A stretch of 64,000 nucleotides of DNA from an uncultured Calothrix sp. (lineage in GTDB: Bacteria > Cyanobacteriota > Cyanobacteriia > Cyanobacteriales > Nostocaceae). The position numbers were made by a program, and so were the translations under genes. The notes under the pieces are model-generated. The model saw only the letters and a list, made by a program, of their open reading frames with translations. It ran no database searches and was not told the DNA's origin. Location of the stretch: assembly GCA_937973965.1 (NCBI GenBank), contig CALJJQ010000033.1:35788-99787 (forward strand), read 5' to 3'. This document shows, piece after piece, positions 28,592 to 38,402 of the stretch. The first letter of the stretch is position 1; every line of letters begins with the position of its first letter.

Positions 28592-29584
28592 CTATAAACT
28601 CCACTGCTCCAACGTTGCTAACTTAGTATCTAACCAATCATCATCAAAATCAGCGTATCCCTTCACATTACCTACCATATGGGTGGCTATTCCCATCACC
28701 CAAATATGGGCTACTTTCACAAACACGGGAATTGCAGCTAATTCCCCATCACTTAACTCCCTAACATCTTGATAACCATCAACAAAACAGTTTCTCACCT
28801 CAAAATCAATCTTCATTTCTATCGAGGTTTGTAGAAACTTGGCAATATCGAAGATTCGCCAACCATAACCACATTGCTCAAAATCCAACCAAGTCAATTG
28901 ATTATGATTGTTAAAGAGGACATTGCCAGTATGAACATCCCCTAAACAGAGACCAAATTCAGGAGCGATCGCAGGTAAATTTAACTGTTGAATTTGTCTT
29001 TTTAAAGTTAAATTGGTGGTTTTTAAAAATTTAATTTGCTCAGGACGATGTGGATATACATTACTAATACCCTTGATGGACCAATCCAATAAATATCTAG
29101 TATTTAATTTTCTGACCCCAGTAACTTGTTGATAACTATGGAGAAAATTATCTAAACAATTATGTATATTTGCTAAACTACGCCCTAAAAGATAACTTTG
29201 AACAACATCTAATTTCCGATTGATCACTTTACCCTGGGAATACACAAATAAAACGACGTATCTTTTCCCCTCCGGTGCCCAAACTTCAGTCATCAATTTA
29301 CCATCATGACGGGTAAGAGGATAGGCAATTGGTTGTTGATGTTGACGCAAAAAATCTAAAACTTTTAACTCAAAATTAATTGCTTTTTGGTTTTGCCAAT
29401 GATGACGATAAACCCGCAAAATATACTGATTAATATCTGTGATGATTAAATACGTATCATTGAGTCCTATTTTGTATAATTTGCACTCAGTCACCTGGCC
29501 GATGGGATAGTGAACACAGACCTTACGGATTAAATCAGCAGCATCAAGAATCGAATGAACGACGGTAAATTGACCTTGGGACAT
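28592..29584 (-). CDS. Aminoglycoside phosphotransferase (APH)-fold kinase
   Basis: A 330-residue kinase-fold protein of the APH/choline kinase group. LCLGDVHTGNVLF holds the Brenner-type catalytic loop with Asp and Asn, and LTWLDFEQCGYGWRIFDIAKF holds the metal-binding Asp. N-terminal lobe strands (LYKIGLNDTYLIITDINQYILRVY) include the lysine/arginine region for ATP. The family phosphorylates small molecules such as homoserine, choline or aminoglycosides; the substrate here cannot be told. It is a single gene, divergent from ispG. Confidence 0.85.
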   Translation of the reverse strand: MSQGQFTVVHSILDAADLIRKVCVHYPIGQVTECKLYKIGLNDTYLIITDINQYILRVYRHHWQNQKAINFELKVLDFLRQHQQPIAYPLTRHDGKLMTEVWAPEGKRYVVLFVYSQGKVINRKLDVVQSYLLGRSLANIHNCLDNFLHSYQQVTGVRKLNTRYLLDWSIKGISNVYPHRPEQIKFLKTTNLTLKRQIQQLNLPAIAPEFGLCLGDVHTGNVLFNNHNQLTWLDFEQCGYGWRIFDIAKFLQTSIEMKIDFEVRNCFVDGYQDVRELSDGELAAIPVFVKVAHIWVMGIATHMVGNVKGYADFDDDWLDTKLATLEQWSL

Positions 29585-29825
29585 GCACTCTCCCCGAACC
29601 CCCTACTCCCCACTTTCTGTACACAACACAAGTAATGGTGAAAATAACAAATCTCAATCAATCGCTCTAAATTATCCAGCTTTTAACCAAATCCAATCAA
29701 CTTTTTGCAGTGTTATCGTTATTTTCTGCAAAAACGTCACCTAAAAGTACCCCATCTATGGCAACCTAGGAAGCAGAATGTTGAAAAATTTGATATTTTC
29801 GCTACAGATATTACCCGTATAGGTT

Positions 29826-31052
29826 ATGCAAACTCTGCCTACGCTTACAAACCCAAATACCGCATCCCAACTACCGACGTTTGACACCACCATCAAACGT
29901 CGCAAAACCCGTCCTGTACAGGTGGGAAATGTCACCATTGGCGGTGGTCATCCGGTAGTTGTGCAGTCGATGATTAACGAAGATACCCTCGATATAGATG
30001 GTTCTGTAGCTGCAATTCGGCGTCTGCACGAAATTGGTTGCGAAATCGTCCGTGTCACGGTTCCCAGTATGGCACATGCAAAAGCGTTGGCGGAAATTAA
30101 ACAAAAATTGAAGTCAACCTACATGGATGTACCGTTGGTGGCTGATGTTCACCATAACGGGATGAAAATCGCGATTGAGGTATCTAAGCATATCGAAAAG
30201 GTAAGGATCAACCCCGGTTTATACGTATTTGAAAAGCCAAATGCCAACCGCACCGAATATACTCAAGCAGAATTCACAGAAATAGGGGAGAAAATCCGGG
30301 AAACTTTGGAACCCCTGGTAATTTCCCTGCGCGACCAAAACAAAGCTTTGCGAATCGGGGTGAATCATGGTTCCCTCGCGGAACGGATGTTATTTACCTA
30401 CGGAGATACCCCGGAAGGGATGGTGGAATCGGCTTTAGAATTTATTCGGATTTGTGAATCCTTGGATTTTCACAATATCGTCATTTCCATGAAGGCTTCC
30501 CGTGTCCCGGTAATGATTGCTGCATATCGCTTGATGGCAGCACGGATGGATGAATTGGGGATGGACTACCCGTTACATTTAGGTGTCACCGAAGCTGGTG
30601 ACGGGGAATATGGACGGATTAAATCCACTGCGGGAATTGCCACTTTGCTTGCGGATGGGATTGGTGATACGATTCGTGTTTCCTTGACAGAAACACCAGA
30701 AAAGGAAATTCCCGTTTGCTATAGCATTTTGCAGGCTTTGGGATTACGCAAAACAATGGTGGAATATGTTGCTTGTCCTTCCTGCGGTCGAACTTTATTT
30801 AATCTGGAAGAGGTTTTACACAAGGTTCGGGAAGCAACTAAACACCTCACTGGTTTAGATATCGCGGTGATGGGTTGTATCGTCAACGGTCCTGGGGAAA
30901 TGGCTGATGCTGACTATGGCTATGTGGGTAAAACCCCTGGTTATATTTCCCTTTATCGCGGACGGGAGGAAATCAAAAAAGTCCCGGAAGACAAAGGAGT
31001 CGAAGAATTAATCAATTTGATTAAAGCCGACGGTCGTTGGGTCGAACCGTGA
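29826..31052 (+). CDS. ispG: 4-Hydroxy-3-methylbut-2-enyl diphosphate synthase (IspG/GcpE)
   Basis: The 408-residue enzyme catalyses the penultimate step of the MEP isoprenoid pathway, converting MEcPP to HMBPP with a 4Fe-4S cluster. The cluster cysteines lie in [10 protein letters not shown] and GCIVNGPGE. The TIM-barrel part begins [19 protein letters not shown]. The plant/cyanobacterial form uses ferredoxin as electron donor. The ATG at 29826 is followed by a short threonine/asparagine-rich N-terminus. A carboxyl-terminal protease follows on the same strand after 294 bp. Confidence 0.97.
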   Translation: MQTLPTLTNPNTASQLPTFDTTIKRRKTRPVQVGNVTIGGGHPVVVQSMINEDTLDIDGSVAAIRRLHEIGCEIVRVTVPSMAHAKALAEIKQKLKSTYMDVPLVADVHHNGMKIAIEVSKHIEKVRINPGLYVFEKPNANRTEYTQAEFTEIGEKIRETLEPLVISLRDQNKALRIGVNHGSLAERMLFTYGDTPEGMVESALEFIRICESLDFHNIVISMKASRVPVMIAAYRLMAARMDELGMDYPLHLGVTEAGDGEYGRIKSTAGIATLLADGIGDTIRVSLTETPEKEIPVCYSILQALGLRKTMVEYVACPSCGRTLFNLEEVLHKVREATKHLTGLDIAVMGCIVNGPGEMADADYGYVGKTPGYISLYRGREEIKKVPEDKGVEELINLIKADGRWVEP

Positions 31053-31110
31053 GGGGATTTTGGATTTGAGATTTGGGATTTTGGATTGGGATATAGAAGG
31101 GGGACAGGAG
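31053..31110. repeat. Degenerate GGATTTT heptamer repeat
   Basis: GGGATTTTGGATTTGAGATT and its continuation repeat the GGATTTT unit directly after the ispG stop. The same unit occurs after other genes here, for example at 32832, 47404 and 56451. Confidence 0.5.
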
Positions 31111-31346
31111 ACAGAATACAGGAGTGTCTAAATTGTTCTGATTACTGTTTCCTACTCCCTACTCCCTAATCCCGACTCACCCGATTAACAAAACAAGATT
31201 TGTAAAGATTGTATCTTTGACCACCTATCTGGCCGGATTTAGGTGAAAATTATAGGAAATACAAAATAGGCTTACCCTTCACCCGATTACGTGTGTTAGA
31301 TTGAGCATATTGACTTTTATTTTTCCCCTCTGGCGCAGTTGTTCTT

Positions 31347-32636
31347 ATGGTAATTACAACAAGAGGACTTGTTTTGGGCGCTACGGCTGTTACTTTAACG
31401 ACAGTTGCTGTGACTAGCCTTGGTATCCACTCACAAGGACAAGCATTATTTAAAGAAAGCCCCAAAGAATTGGTTGACGAAGTTTGGCAGATTATTTATC
31501 GCCAATACGTGGATGAAACTTTTAACCAAGTTGATTGGTTGGCTGTTCGCAGGGAGTACTTAAGCAAGTCCTACAGTAGTAGGGAAGAGGCATATAAGTC
31601 AATCCGGGAAATGGTCGGAAAGATGGAAGACCCCTACACCCGGTTTATGGACCCGGAAGAGTTCAAAAATATGCAGGTGGATACCTCTGGGGAATTGACT
31701 GGTATTGGTATCCAGATTGGTTTGGATGAGAAAACAAAAAAATTAACCGTTATTTCTCCGATTGAGGATACACCCGCTTTTAAAGCCGGAATTACCGCTA
31801 AGGATATTATTATTAAAATTGACGGTAAAAGTACTGAGGGAATGGACACCAACCAAGCTGTTTCCTTGATTCGCGGGGAACCTGGAACAAAGGTAAATTT
31901 GGTGATTGAAAGGGGTGGTAAGCAAATTCCCTATACAATCGAACGGGCAAAAATTGAAATACACCCTGTTAAGTTCTCCCAGCGACAAACACCAGCAGGT
32001 AGTATTGGTTACATACGTTTAAACCAGTTTAGTGCTAATGCCTCGAAGGAAATGCGAGATGCAATTAAGGCTTTAGAAGCTAAAAATGTGGTGGGATATG
32101 TGCTGGATTTACGGGGTAATCCCGGAGGTCTGTTGTATGCGAGTGTAGATATTGCTCGGATGTGGTTGCAAAGTGGAACGATTGTTTCGACTAAGGACCG
32201 TCGGGGGGAACAGGAACGGGAAGTTGCTAATGGTAGGGCTTTAACGGATAAACCTTTGGTGGTATTGGTTGATAAAGGTTCGGCGAGTGCAAGCGAAATT
32301 GTTTCTGGAGCCTTACAGGATAATCAACGAGCGAAAATTGTGGGAATGCAAACCTTTGGTAAGGGTTTGGTGCAGTCGGTGCGTCCGTTGAGTGATGGTT
32401 CAGGTGTGGCTGTAACGATTGCGAAATACTTTACTCCTAATGGTCGGGATATTAATAAGCATGGGATTGACCCGGATGTGGTTGTGAATTTGACGGATGA
32501 GCAACGTCAGGATTTATGGCTACGCAATCGCGATAAGTTGGGTACGATGGAGGATATTCAGTTTGCGAAAGCGATTGAGGTTTTAGGTCAAGAGATTGCC
32601 GCTCAAGGGTCGCGACGGGCTGAAACTGCTAAATAG
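31347..32636 (+). CDS. Carboxyl-terminal processing protease (S41 family)
   Basis: A 429-residue S41 peptidase. An N-terminal hydrophobic segment (LVLGATAVTLTTVAVTSLGI) acts as a signal peptide or anchor. A PDZ domain follows around residues 100-190 (SGELTGIGIQIG, KDIIIKIDGKSTEG). The protease core has the catalytic Ser in DKGSASASEIVSGAL and Lys in TFGKGLVQSV. Cyanobacteria have CtpA, which matures the D1 protein of photosystem II, and the CtpB and CtpC paralogues. I cannot say safely which this is, so I give no symbol. It acts in the lumen or periplasm. Confidence 0.93.
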   Translation: MVITTRGLVLGATAVTLTTVAVTSLGIHSQGQALFKESPKELVDEVWQIIYRQYVDETFNQVDWLAVRREYLSKSYSSREEAYKSIREMVGKMEDPYTRFMDPEEFKNMQVDTSGELTGIGIQIGLDEKTKKLTVISPIEDTPAFKAGITAKDIIIKIDGKSTEGMDTNQAVSLIRGEPGTKVNLVIERGGKQIPYTIERAKIEIHPVKFSQRQTPAGSIGYIRLNQFSANASKEMRDAIKALEAKNVVGYVLDLRGNPGGLLYASVDIARMWLQSGTIVSTKDRRGEQEREVANGRALTDKPLVVLVDKGSASASEIVSGALQDNQRAKIVGMQTFGKGLVQSVRPLSDGSGVAVTIAKYFTPNGRDINKHGIDPDVVVNLTDEQRQDLWLRNRDKLGTMEDIQFAKAIEVLGQEIAAQGSRRAETAK

Positions 32637-32649
32637 GCGAGGTTTTGGG

Positions 32650-32832
32650 TTATTGGGGTTGGCACTTTCCAGCCCTAATTAACCCGACTCGACGGGCGAT
32701 CGCTTCATTTTGATTGGCAAATGGCCCCCATTTTTCGATGATTTGCAAATCCTCCTCGGTCAACTGCTGACTGGGGACTATTTCGCATGTTTGGTTCGGA
32801 CGTTTGATGATGTAGTAAGTTTGTTCAGTCAA
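32650..32832 (-). CDS. Small conserved-looking hypothetical protein (60 residues)
   Basis: A 60-residue soluble protein (TYYIIKRPNQTCEIVPSQQL, then EEDLQIIEKWGPFANQNEAI) with a composition typical of real genes and of short cyanobacterial hypothetical proteins. It has a plausible ATG start at 32832. I cannot assign a function. It is convergent with the S41 protease gene, 13 bp away. Confidence 0.6.
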   Translation of the reverse strand: MTEQTYYIIKRPNQTCEIVPSQQLTEEDLQIIEKWGPFANQNEAIARRVGLIRAGKCQPQ

Positions 32833-33179
32833 GGGATTTTGGATTTTGGATTATTTTAACGTCGGGTCTGGGGAAAAAGTCTTTTTGTGAGGCTAAAAAT
32901 TACAGATGCAAGGTTTTTTAGCTCTATACGCCTATTTGTTTCCATTGGCGAAATAGCCTCTAACGCTTACAAGATACAGAGACACGATATATCGTGTCTT
33001 TACTATATTTTCTGCAATCTCTAACGTGGGCGTAAGCCTTCTTCATCAGAACTTTCCCTCATTCCCACACTCCATGTGGGAACAAAACAGGTAGGAGATG
33101 TGATAGGGGAAAAGGAAAAGTTAGTGATTTTCATCCGGTGAATACTGCTAACTCCCGATTCCCGACTTCCCCCTATTTA
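32833..33179. other. Intergenic region with two hairpins
   Basis: About 350 bp between same-strand genes. It has a perfect 20-bp palindrome at 32980-32999 and a hairpin at 33062-33082 (TTCCCACA, 5-nt loop, TGTGGGAA). No gene is seen. The second hairpin may mark the 3' end of the EF-G-like transcript. Confidence 0.5.
32980..32999. repeat. Perfect 20-bp palindrome
   Basis: AGACACGATATATCGTGTCT is fully self-complementary. It resembles the AGAGACG...CGTCTCT palindromes at 5946, 40001 and 47526 and probably belongs to the same class of dispersed palindromes. Confidence 0.6.
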
Positions 33180-35216
33180 TTATTTACTGTCATTCCCACC
33201 ATTGTTGGTAAGGATGTTGTTGCAGATTTTTTCTGGTACTTCTTGGAGGTGGTCAAATTCCCATTCAAATGTACCGACTCCTAAAGTTTGCGATCGCAGT
33301 TCAACGATAAAGTGTTGCATTTCTGCTTGGGGCAGGTAAGCAATTACACAATCCCAACCTGGCCAATCGTGGATACTTTCGTAACCCAGAATTTGTCCTC
33401 GATTTCCCGTGATAATTTGCAAGACTCGCGAAGTGAACTCGTTGGGTGTCGAAACCTGAATCCGTAGTATGGGTTCCAACAATGTCGGTTGACATTGACC
33501 CATTCCTGCTTGCATTGCTAAACGCGCTGCTTGTTTAAAGGCTTGTTCAGAACTATCAACGGAATGGTAGGAACCGTTGGTTAGGGTGACAGCGACATCC
33601 ACCACCGGATAACCCAAGGGTCCGTGGTTGAGGAATTCCCGCACACCCATTTCCACCCCAGGAATGTATTGTTTGGGGACAACACCACCGACGATGGTTT
33701 CACTAAAACTAAAGCCTTCACCCCGTGGAGTGGGGGCAATATCTAAATATACATCCCCAAATTGACCGTGACCACCACTTTGATGTTTGTAACGTCCGTG
33801 GACAGAAGAAGCAGGTTTGCGAATGGTTTCTTTGTAGGGGACTTGGGGAAGGTGGGTAGACATGGGAAGATTGTATTTGCGTCGCAACCTGTCTAGAGCG
33901 ACTTGTAGGTGAATTTCACCTTGTCCCCAGAGAATTACTTCGTGGGTATCACCGTGTTGTTCCCAAGCGAGGGATGGGTCTTCTTCTAGAAGTTTAGTGA
34001 TGGCGCTACTAAGTTTGACTTCATCGTTGCGCTTTTCGGGGGTAATTGCCAAGGCGTAAACTGGTTTGAGGGTATTGGCACGCTTAATTTCAATGGTTTT
34101 TCCATTATTGGTGAGAATATCGCCCGTTTTGATTCCTTCCATCCGACTTAAGGCGACAATTTCTCCCGCATTCGCAAGATTGAGACTCTGGGTTTGTTGT
34201 CCCATCAACCGATAAATGCCACCAGTGCGTACACCGTTTAAGACAATTCCGTCAGTGAGTTGACCATTCCAAACCCGCACCAGGGAAATTTTACCACCTT
34301 GGGGAGTATAAAAGGTTTTTAGTACTTGTGCTAACGGGGTATCACCAAAGTTTGTGACACCCCGTTTGATAGCTGTAGATTCGGGTTCAGGAGTTTCCCG
34401 TAATAAAGCTTCCAATAAAGGTCTGACACCGTAGTCATTCATCGCTGTACCAAAAAATACTGGTACAACTAAATCTGCTCCTAACTCTAATTTCAGGTCG
34501 GTGAGGATTTCCTCTTGGGAGGGTTCAATATCTTCTAAAAGTTCTTCCAATAAATGGTCATCAAAATCTGCTAGCGCTTCCAACATTTCATTCCGCGCTG
34601 CATGTTCTTCCGCTTTCAGGTGTTCGGGAAAAGGTATTTTATCTGCTGCTGCACCGGGATGGTATTTGTAAGCTTGCTCCGTCACCAAGTCAATAAATCC
34701 GATGAGTTCCTCCCCTGCCATAATTGGGTATTGGTGAGCCACCAGGGGACGACTAGAGACGGCTTTGAGTCGGTGTAAAGTATCCAAGACGTTGATATTT
34801 GCCCGATCCATCTTATTGACGAAAACTAGATGGGGAATTTCCCAATCATCTAGGAACTTAAATAGTGGCGCTAACGTCAGCACACGGTCAGTGATGGGTT
34901 CGCAAACGACTATTGCCGCATCGACACCGATGAGAGCATTGTAGGTTTCTTGGGCAAATTCGATACTGCCAGGACAATCGATAAAGGTAAAAAGAATGTT
35001 TTCGTACTCACAACTTGCCACGCTTACTTCCACACTCATGCTGCGATCGCGTGCTTCTGGCGCACTATCACCTACGGTGTTGTGGTCATTAATATTACCT
35101 TTCCGTGAAATCGCCCCCGTGACAAACAATAAACTTTCTAGTAAAGTAGTTTTTCCGCTCGAATACGGACCGACAATTGCCACATTTCGCAAACCCGATA
35201 GCACTTTGTTGGCCAT
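33180..35216 (-). CDS. EF-G-like GTPase paralogue with altered G3 motif
   Basis: A 678-residue EF-G paralogue, divergent from fusA in this window. The P-loop is GPYSSGKT (16-23) and NKMD is present, but G3 reads DCPGS (80-84): the catalytic His of DTPGH is Ser84. Switch I reads RDRSMSVEV in place of RERGITI. Domains II-V run to the end (VPYKETIRKP, HQSGGHGQFGDV), ending in NNGGNDSK. I start it at the ATG at 35216, which has AAGGAGG upstream; a start at 35252 would add 12 residues. A role as a translation or ribosome factor with slow or altered GTP hydrolysis is inference. It is a single gene. Confidence 0.88.
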   Translation of the reverse strand: MANKVLSGLRNVAIVGPYSSGKTTLLESLLFVTGAISRKGNINDHNTVGDSAPEARDRSMSVEVSVASCEYENILFTFIDCPGSIEFAQETYNALIGVDAAIVVCEPITDRVLTLAPLFKFLDDWEIPHLVFVNKMDRANINVLDTLHRLKAVSSRPLVAHQYPIMAGEELIGFIDLVTEQAYKYHPGAAADKIPFPEHLKAEEHAARNEMLEALADFDDHLLEELLEDIEPSQEEILTDLKLELGADLVVPVFFGTAMNDYGVRPLLEALLRETPEPESTAIKRGVTNFGDTPLAQVLKTFYTPQGGKISLVRVWNGQLTDGIVLNGVRTGGIYRLMGQQTQSLNLANAGEIVALSRMEGIKTGDILTNNGKTIEIKRANTLKPVYALAITPEKRNDEVKLSSAITKLLEEDPSLAWEQHGDTHEVILWGQGEIHLQVALDRLRRKYNLPMSTHLPQVPYKETIRKPASSVHGRYKHQSGGHGQFGDVYLDIAPTPRGEGFSFSETIVGGVVPKQYIPGVEMGVREFLNHGPLGYPVVDVAVTLTNGSYHSVDSSEQAFKQAARLAMQAGMGQCQPTLLEPILRIQVSTPNEFTSRVLQIITGNRGQILGYESIHDWPGWDCVIAYLPQAEMQHFIVELRSQTLGVGTFEWEFDHLQEVPEKICNNILTNNGGNDSK

Positions 35217-35859
35217 AAAAACCTCCTTCGCGGTGATTCTCTTTCCCCGCATCTTTTCTGTATTCGGGATAACCTTTATGCTGTGTCACCTTATCCCGTC
35301 TTTGGTTTAACTTTATCCTGCTGAGATTACCACTATCTAAAATGTGATGTTGTTGTAATATTTCTTTCCACAAGTTTGTTTTTTTAATCTCAAAAAATCT
35401 CATTAGATAAAGTTTTTTTACGATAAATACACATACTAAGGAATTAGCTGTGACTTTTAAATCTATAACTGGAGGGAGTAGAAAATAATCTAACTGGAGG
35501 GAATAGGGAATAGAAAATAATCATAAATGAATTTGAGGGTAAGCATAGCAAAATATATATATCAATTAATATATATTAATTATGTCAATTATGATTTGTG
35601 TTTTAAATCTCTATTTTTCACGTTGATGAACTGAGTTTTTCGTTTAGATAAATGCTTGAAGATCAACTGTCTATCAGTAAATCACGAGGGGAATATATCA
35701 GTACCCGAAGCGTATTTCCTTGAAGGGTGTAGGTGACCAAAACTGACTACAAACCAAAATTTATCATTGTTTTGAAACTTTGGTGAAGTCTGAACATCTA
35801 TAATCACCAATAAACCAATAAATAAATCACTGAATCAAGAAGAAATAAAAAATCTCATT
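35217..35859. other. Divergent intergenic region
   Basis: About 640 bp between the EF-G-like gene and the TPR gene, strongly AT-rich. It contains the near-duplicate AACTGGAGGGAGTAGAAAAT and AACTGGAGGGAATAGGGAAT near 35467 and 35491, and an alternating AT block (ATATATATCAATTAATATAT) near 35560. No gene is seen. Confidence 0.5.
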
Positions 35860-36864
35860 ATGCAACTACCAGACAAAAACACCTACATTTCTCAATTAAT
35901 AATCAACGAGACAGAAACACCAATAAACCAGAAAAAACTTAATTTCTTTTCTCCACTACCCACTTCCTTACTATTCAAATTATTCAATTGGCTATTAATG
36001 GGTGGTATTTTATTCACATCCACTCCACTAATTTTATCATATTCATCACCAGGATTTGCCCAGTTTATACCAGGTACACAAGGGAATGCTGTAGACTACC
36101 TTAACAATGGTTTACAATTAATTCAAGCTGGTAGAATCCAGGAGGCAATTCAAGCCTTTCAGCAAGCCGTTAGATTAGACCCAAATCTTGCACCAGCCCA
36201 CTATAATTTAGGTTTGGCTTTTCGTCAGGTGGGAGAATTACAAATGGCGGCGATGGCTTTTTATCGAGCGACCATTGCTGACCCGAAATTTGCCCTCGCC
36301 TATGCCAATTTAGGCGGTGCTTTGTTGGAGGGAAGGAATTTTCAACAGGCAAATGATTATTTACAAAGAGCAATTCAACTTGACCGTAACCTGGGGGTAG
36401 CCCATTATAATATGGGTCTGTTACGACAACAACAAAATGATTGTAATCAGGCTATAGAATCATTTAAAAGAGCCTTAGAATTGAGTAAAAATGCCCCGGA
36501 ACCAGCCTTCCATATGGGAAATTGTTATCTGCAACAAAATAGATTTAAGCAAGCCAGAGAGTCATTTCAACGGGCAATTAAAATTAATCCTCAATATACA
36601 GAAGCCCATTATAGTCTAGGGACTATTTTATTTCAAGAAAAGAAGTTTACAGATGCTTTGAATGCCTTTAGAAAAGCGGCAGAATCTAATCCTAATTATG
36701 CCAATGCTTACTATGGAGCAGGATTGGTATTTATCCAACAAAAACAATATACAAATGCATTACAAGTTCTTCAGTATGCACGGGATTTATATCAAGTGCA
36801 AAATAATCCAGAATGGGCAAATCGAACGAATTTACTGATGCAACAAGTTCAAAATCTACGATAA
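35860..36864 (+). CDS. Exported tetratricopeptide repeat protein
   Basis: The 334-residue protein begins with a cytoplasmic stretch of about 40 residues and a hydrophobic segment (LLMGGILFTSTPLILSYSSP) that should act as signal or anchor. About seven TPR units follow from residue ~75 to the end, for example AIQAFQQAVRLDPNLAPAHY and the next unit with ALAYANLGGALLEGRNFQQA. TPR arrays bind proteins; the partner is unknown. It is a single gene upstream of moaD. Confidence 0.85.
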   Translation: MQLPDKNTYISQLIINETETPINQKKLNFFSPLPTSLLFKLFNWLLMGGILFTSTPLILSYSSPGFAQFIPGTQGNAVDYLNNGLQLIQAGRIQEAIQAFQQAVRLDPNLAPAHYNLGLAFRQVGELQMAAMAFYRATIADPKFALAYANLGGALLEGRNFQQANDYLQRAIQLDRNLGVAHYNMGLLRQQQNDCNQAIESFKRALELSKNAPEPAFHMGNCYLQQNRFKQARESFQRAIKINPQYTEAHYSLGTILFQEKKFTDALNAFRKAAESNPNYANAYYGAGLVFIQQKQYTNALQVLQYARDLYQVQNNPEWANRTNLLMQQVQNLR

Positions 36865-36960
36865 GTTCAGAATATAGAATACGGTCGTCAGGAGATAGGA
36901 GAGAGAATACGGGAGCGAATATACAAGAGATAGGAGATAGGAAACAGAATTATTTGCTGT
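36865..36960. repeat. Degenerate GGAGATAG-type repeat
   Basis: GGAGATAGGAGAGAGAATAC and similar units repeat between the TPR gene and moaD. They resemble other short intergenic repeats of this genome. Confidence 0.4.
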
Positions 36961-36973
36961 TGGAAATCGAATT

Positions 36974-37231
36974 ATGTCAGAAGTTATAAATATTACCATC
37001 AAGTTATTTGCAGCTTATCAGGAAGCCTATGGAGTATCGGAATTAAAATGGCAGTTTCCAAAAGATACACCAGTCAGAGCAGTTTGCGATCGCGCGATCA
37101 CGGAACATCCCGAATTATCCCAATGGCGGGATGTCACCAGATTTGGAATCAACTTCAATTTTGTTGAACCCCATACTCTCCTTCAGGATGGAGATGAAGT
37201 AGTGTTAATTCCACCCGTCAGTGGTGGGTAG
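36974..37231 (+). CDS. moaD: MoaD/ThiS family sulfur-carrier protein
   Basis: The 85-residue ubiquitin-fold protein ends in VVLIPPVSGG; the terminal Gly-Gly is the site of adenylation and thiocarboxylation. It most resembles MoaD, the small subunit of molybdopterin synthase, needed for example by nitrate reductase. No moaE or other moa gene is adjacent in the window, so a role in another sulfur-transfer route cannot be ruled out. It is convergent with sfsA, 11 bp away. Confidence 0.85.
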   Translation: MSEVINITIKLFAAYQEAYGVSELKWQFPKDTPVRAVCDRAITEHPELSQWRDVTRFGINFNFVEPHTLLQDGDEVVLIPPVSGG

Positions 37232-37242
37232 TTGACAACAAA

Positions 37243-37974
37243 TCAAAACACACACTCAGCTAAACCCCGATAACTAATTCCCACTGGAGTAACCTCAAAA
37301 ATACAGGGTAAAACCTCCAAACCCATTTCCAGCGATTGACGCAATAATTGACCGTACTTAGGATCGACCGTATCACCGGGTGCGAATTTGTCGCAATCAC
37401 TCCGATTAATAAAATACAACATCACAGACCGCGACAGGGGCAATAGGGCCATTAATTCCCGTAGATGTTTTTGCCCCCTAGTTGTTTCCGTGTCTGGGAA
37501 AACAGCTATTTTACCGTTTGCCCAAGTTGTATTTTTGACTTCTAGATAAATTGGTTTATCCGTGTCATTCCCAGTCAAGAGAAAATCTATGCGGCTTTTC
37601 TTATCCGCACCATAGGGAACTTCTCCCTGTATTTGTAGATACTTTCCTAAACTGGGAAATAAATACTTTGCCAAAGCCAATTTTACCACTTGATTCGGTA
37701 AAGCCGTATTCACACCGACCCAGGTTGGTTGTTGATTATCATTAACTTGAATTAGTTCCCATGTGTAAGCCAATTTGCGCTTGGGATTACTACTTTTTGA
37801 TACCATAACAGGACTACCAACCACACAGACATCAGTCATTGGACCCGTATTCGGACAGTGAGCAGTAATTACTTCTCCACTGTCAAGTTGAATATCCGCA
37901 AAAAAACGCTTATAGCGTTGAATTAAAATACCGGAGAATAAAGATGGATACTGATAAATCAAAGAATTAGACAT
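37243..37974 (-). CDS. sfsA: DNA/RNA nuclease SfsA family protein
   Basis: The protein of 243 residues from the ATG at 37974 is SfsA. It has an N-terminal OB-fold part (LIQRYKRFFADIQLDSGEVI, then HCPNTGPM) and a C-terminal nuclease-like part with RIDFLLTG and IYLEVKNTTW, the Asp and Glu-x-Lys expected of a PD-(D/E)xK fold. E. coli SfsA was first named for sugar fermentation stimulation; the family is described as a nuclease. An in-frame start at 38085 would add 37 residues that do not look like SfsA. Confidence 0.9.
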   Translation of the reverse strand: MSNSLIYQYPSLFSGILIQRYKRFFADIQLDSGEVITAHCPNTGPMTDVCVVGSPVMVSKSSNPKRKLAYTWELIQVNDNQQPTWVGVNTALPNQVVKLALAKYLFPSLGKYLQIQGEVPYGADKKSRIDFLLTGNDTDKPIYLEVKNTTWANGKIAVFPDTETTRGQKHLRELMALLPLSRSVMLYFINRSDCDKFAPGDTVDPKYGQLLRQSLEMGLEVLPCIFEVTPVGISYRGLAECVF

Positions 37975-38402
37975 CTGGGGATAAAGGGAGAAAAGGGAGT
38001 AAAGAAGACAGGATACGGTCGTCATACTTTGCACGCTGATATATTTCTCATTGGGTTGTTGACGGTTGACCGTTAACTGTCTCAAAGAAAGTTCACTTTT
38101 TGAGGTTGGGGAGTTATCGCCATGAGAGAAAATTTGCCAAAATTTAATGTAACACCTTCAGGACAATCCCAAAATAGTAATTAGCAAGGCTAATGTATCC
38201 CATATCCTGCAACTGCAACACAACTACAACAACAGACAAGTTTAAGCTATCCTAGGATTACCAAATACAGTTGGCGATATAGCTAGAATTGGAAATATTT
38301 AACGCTGGAAAAACTCACATTTTTCCGAAGTGTTAATATCCTCTATCCGGAAGCAGCATATAAATAAACATAAATTCCTATTCAAACCTATTCAAAAAAA
38401 TT
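37975..38402. other. Divergent intergenic region, no gene seen
   Basis: About 430 bp between sfsA and the DUF3172 gene, presumably holding both promoters. I see no repeat or RNA worth naming. Confidence 0.5.

Noticed and set aside
33062..33082. Hairpin as intrinsic terminator of the EF-G-like gene
   Set aside because: The 8-bp stem is perfect, but no T-run follows on the minus strand, so I list it only as a hairpin within the spacer.
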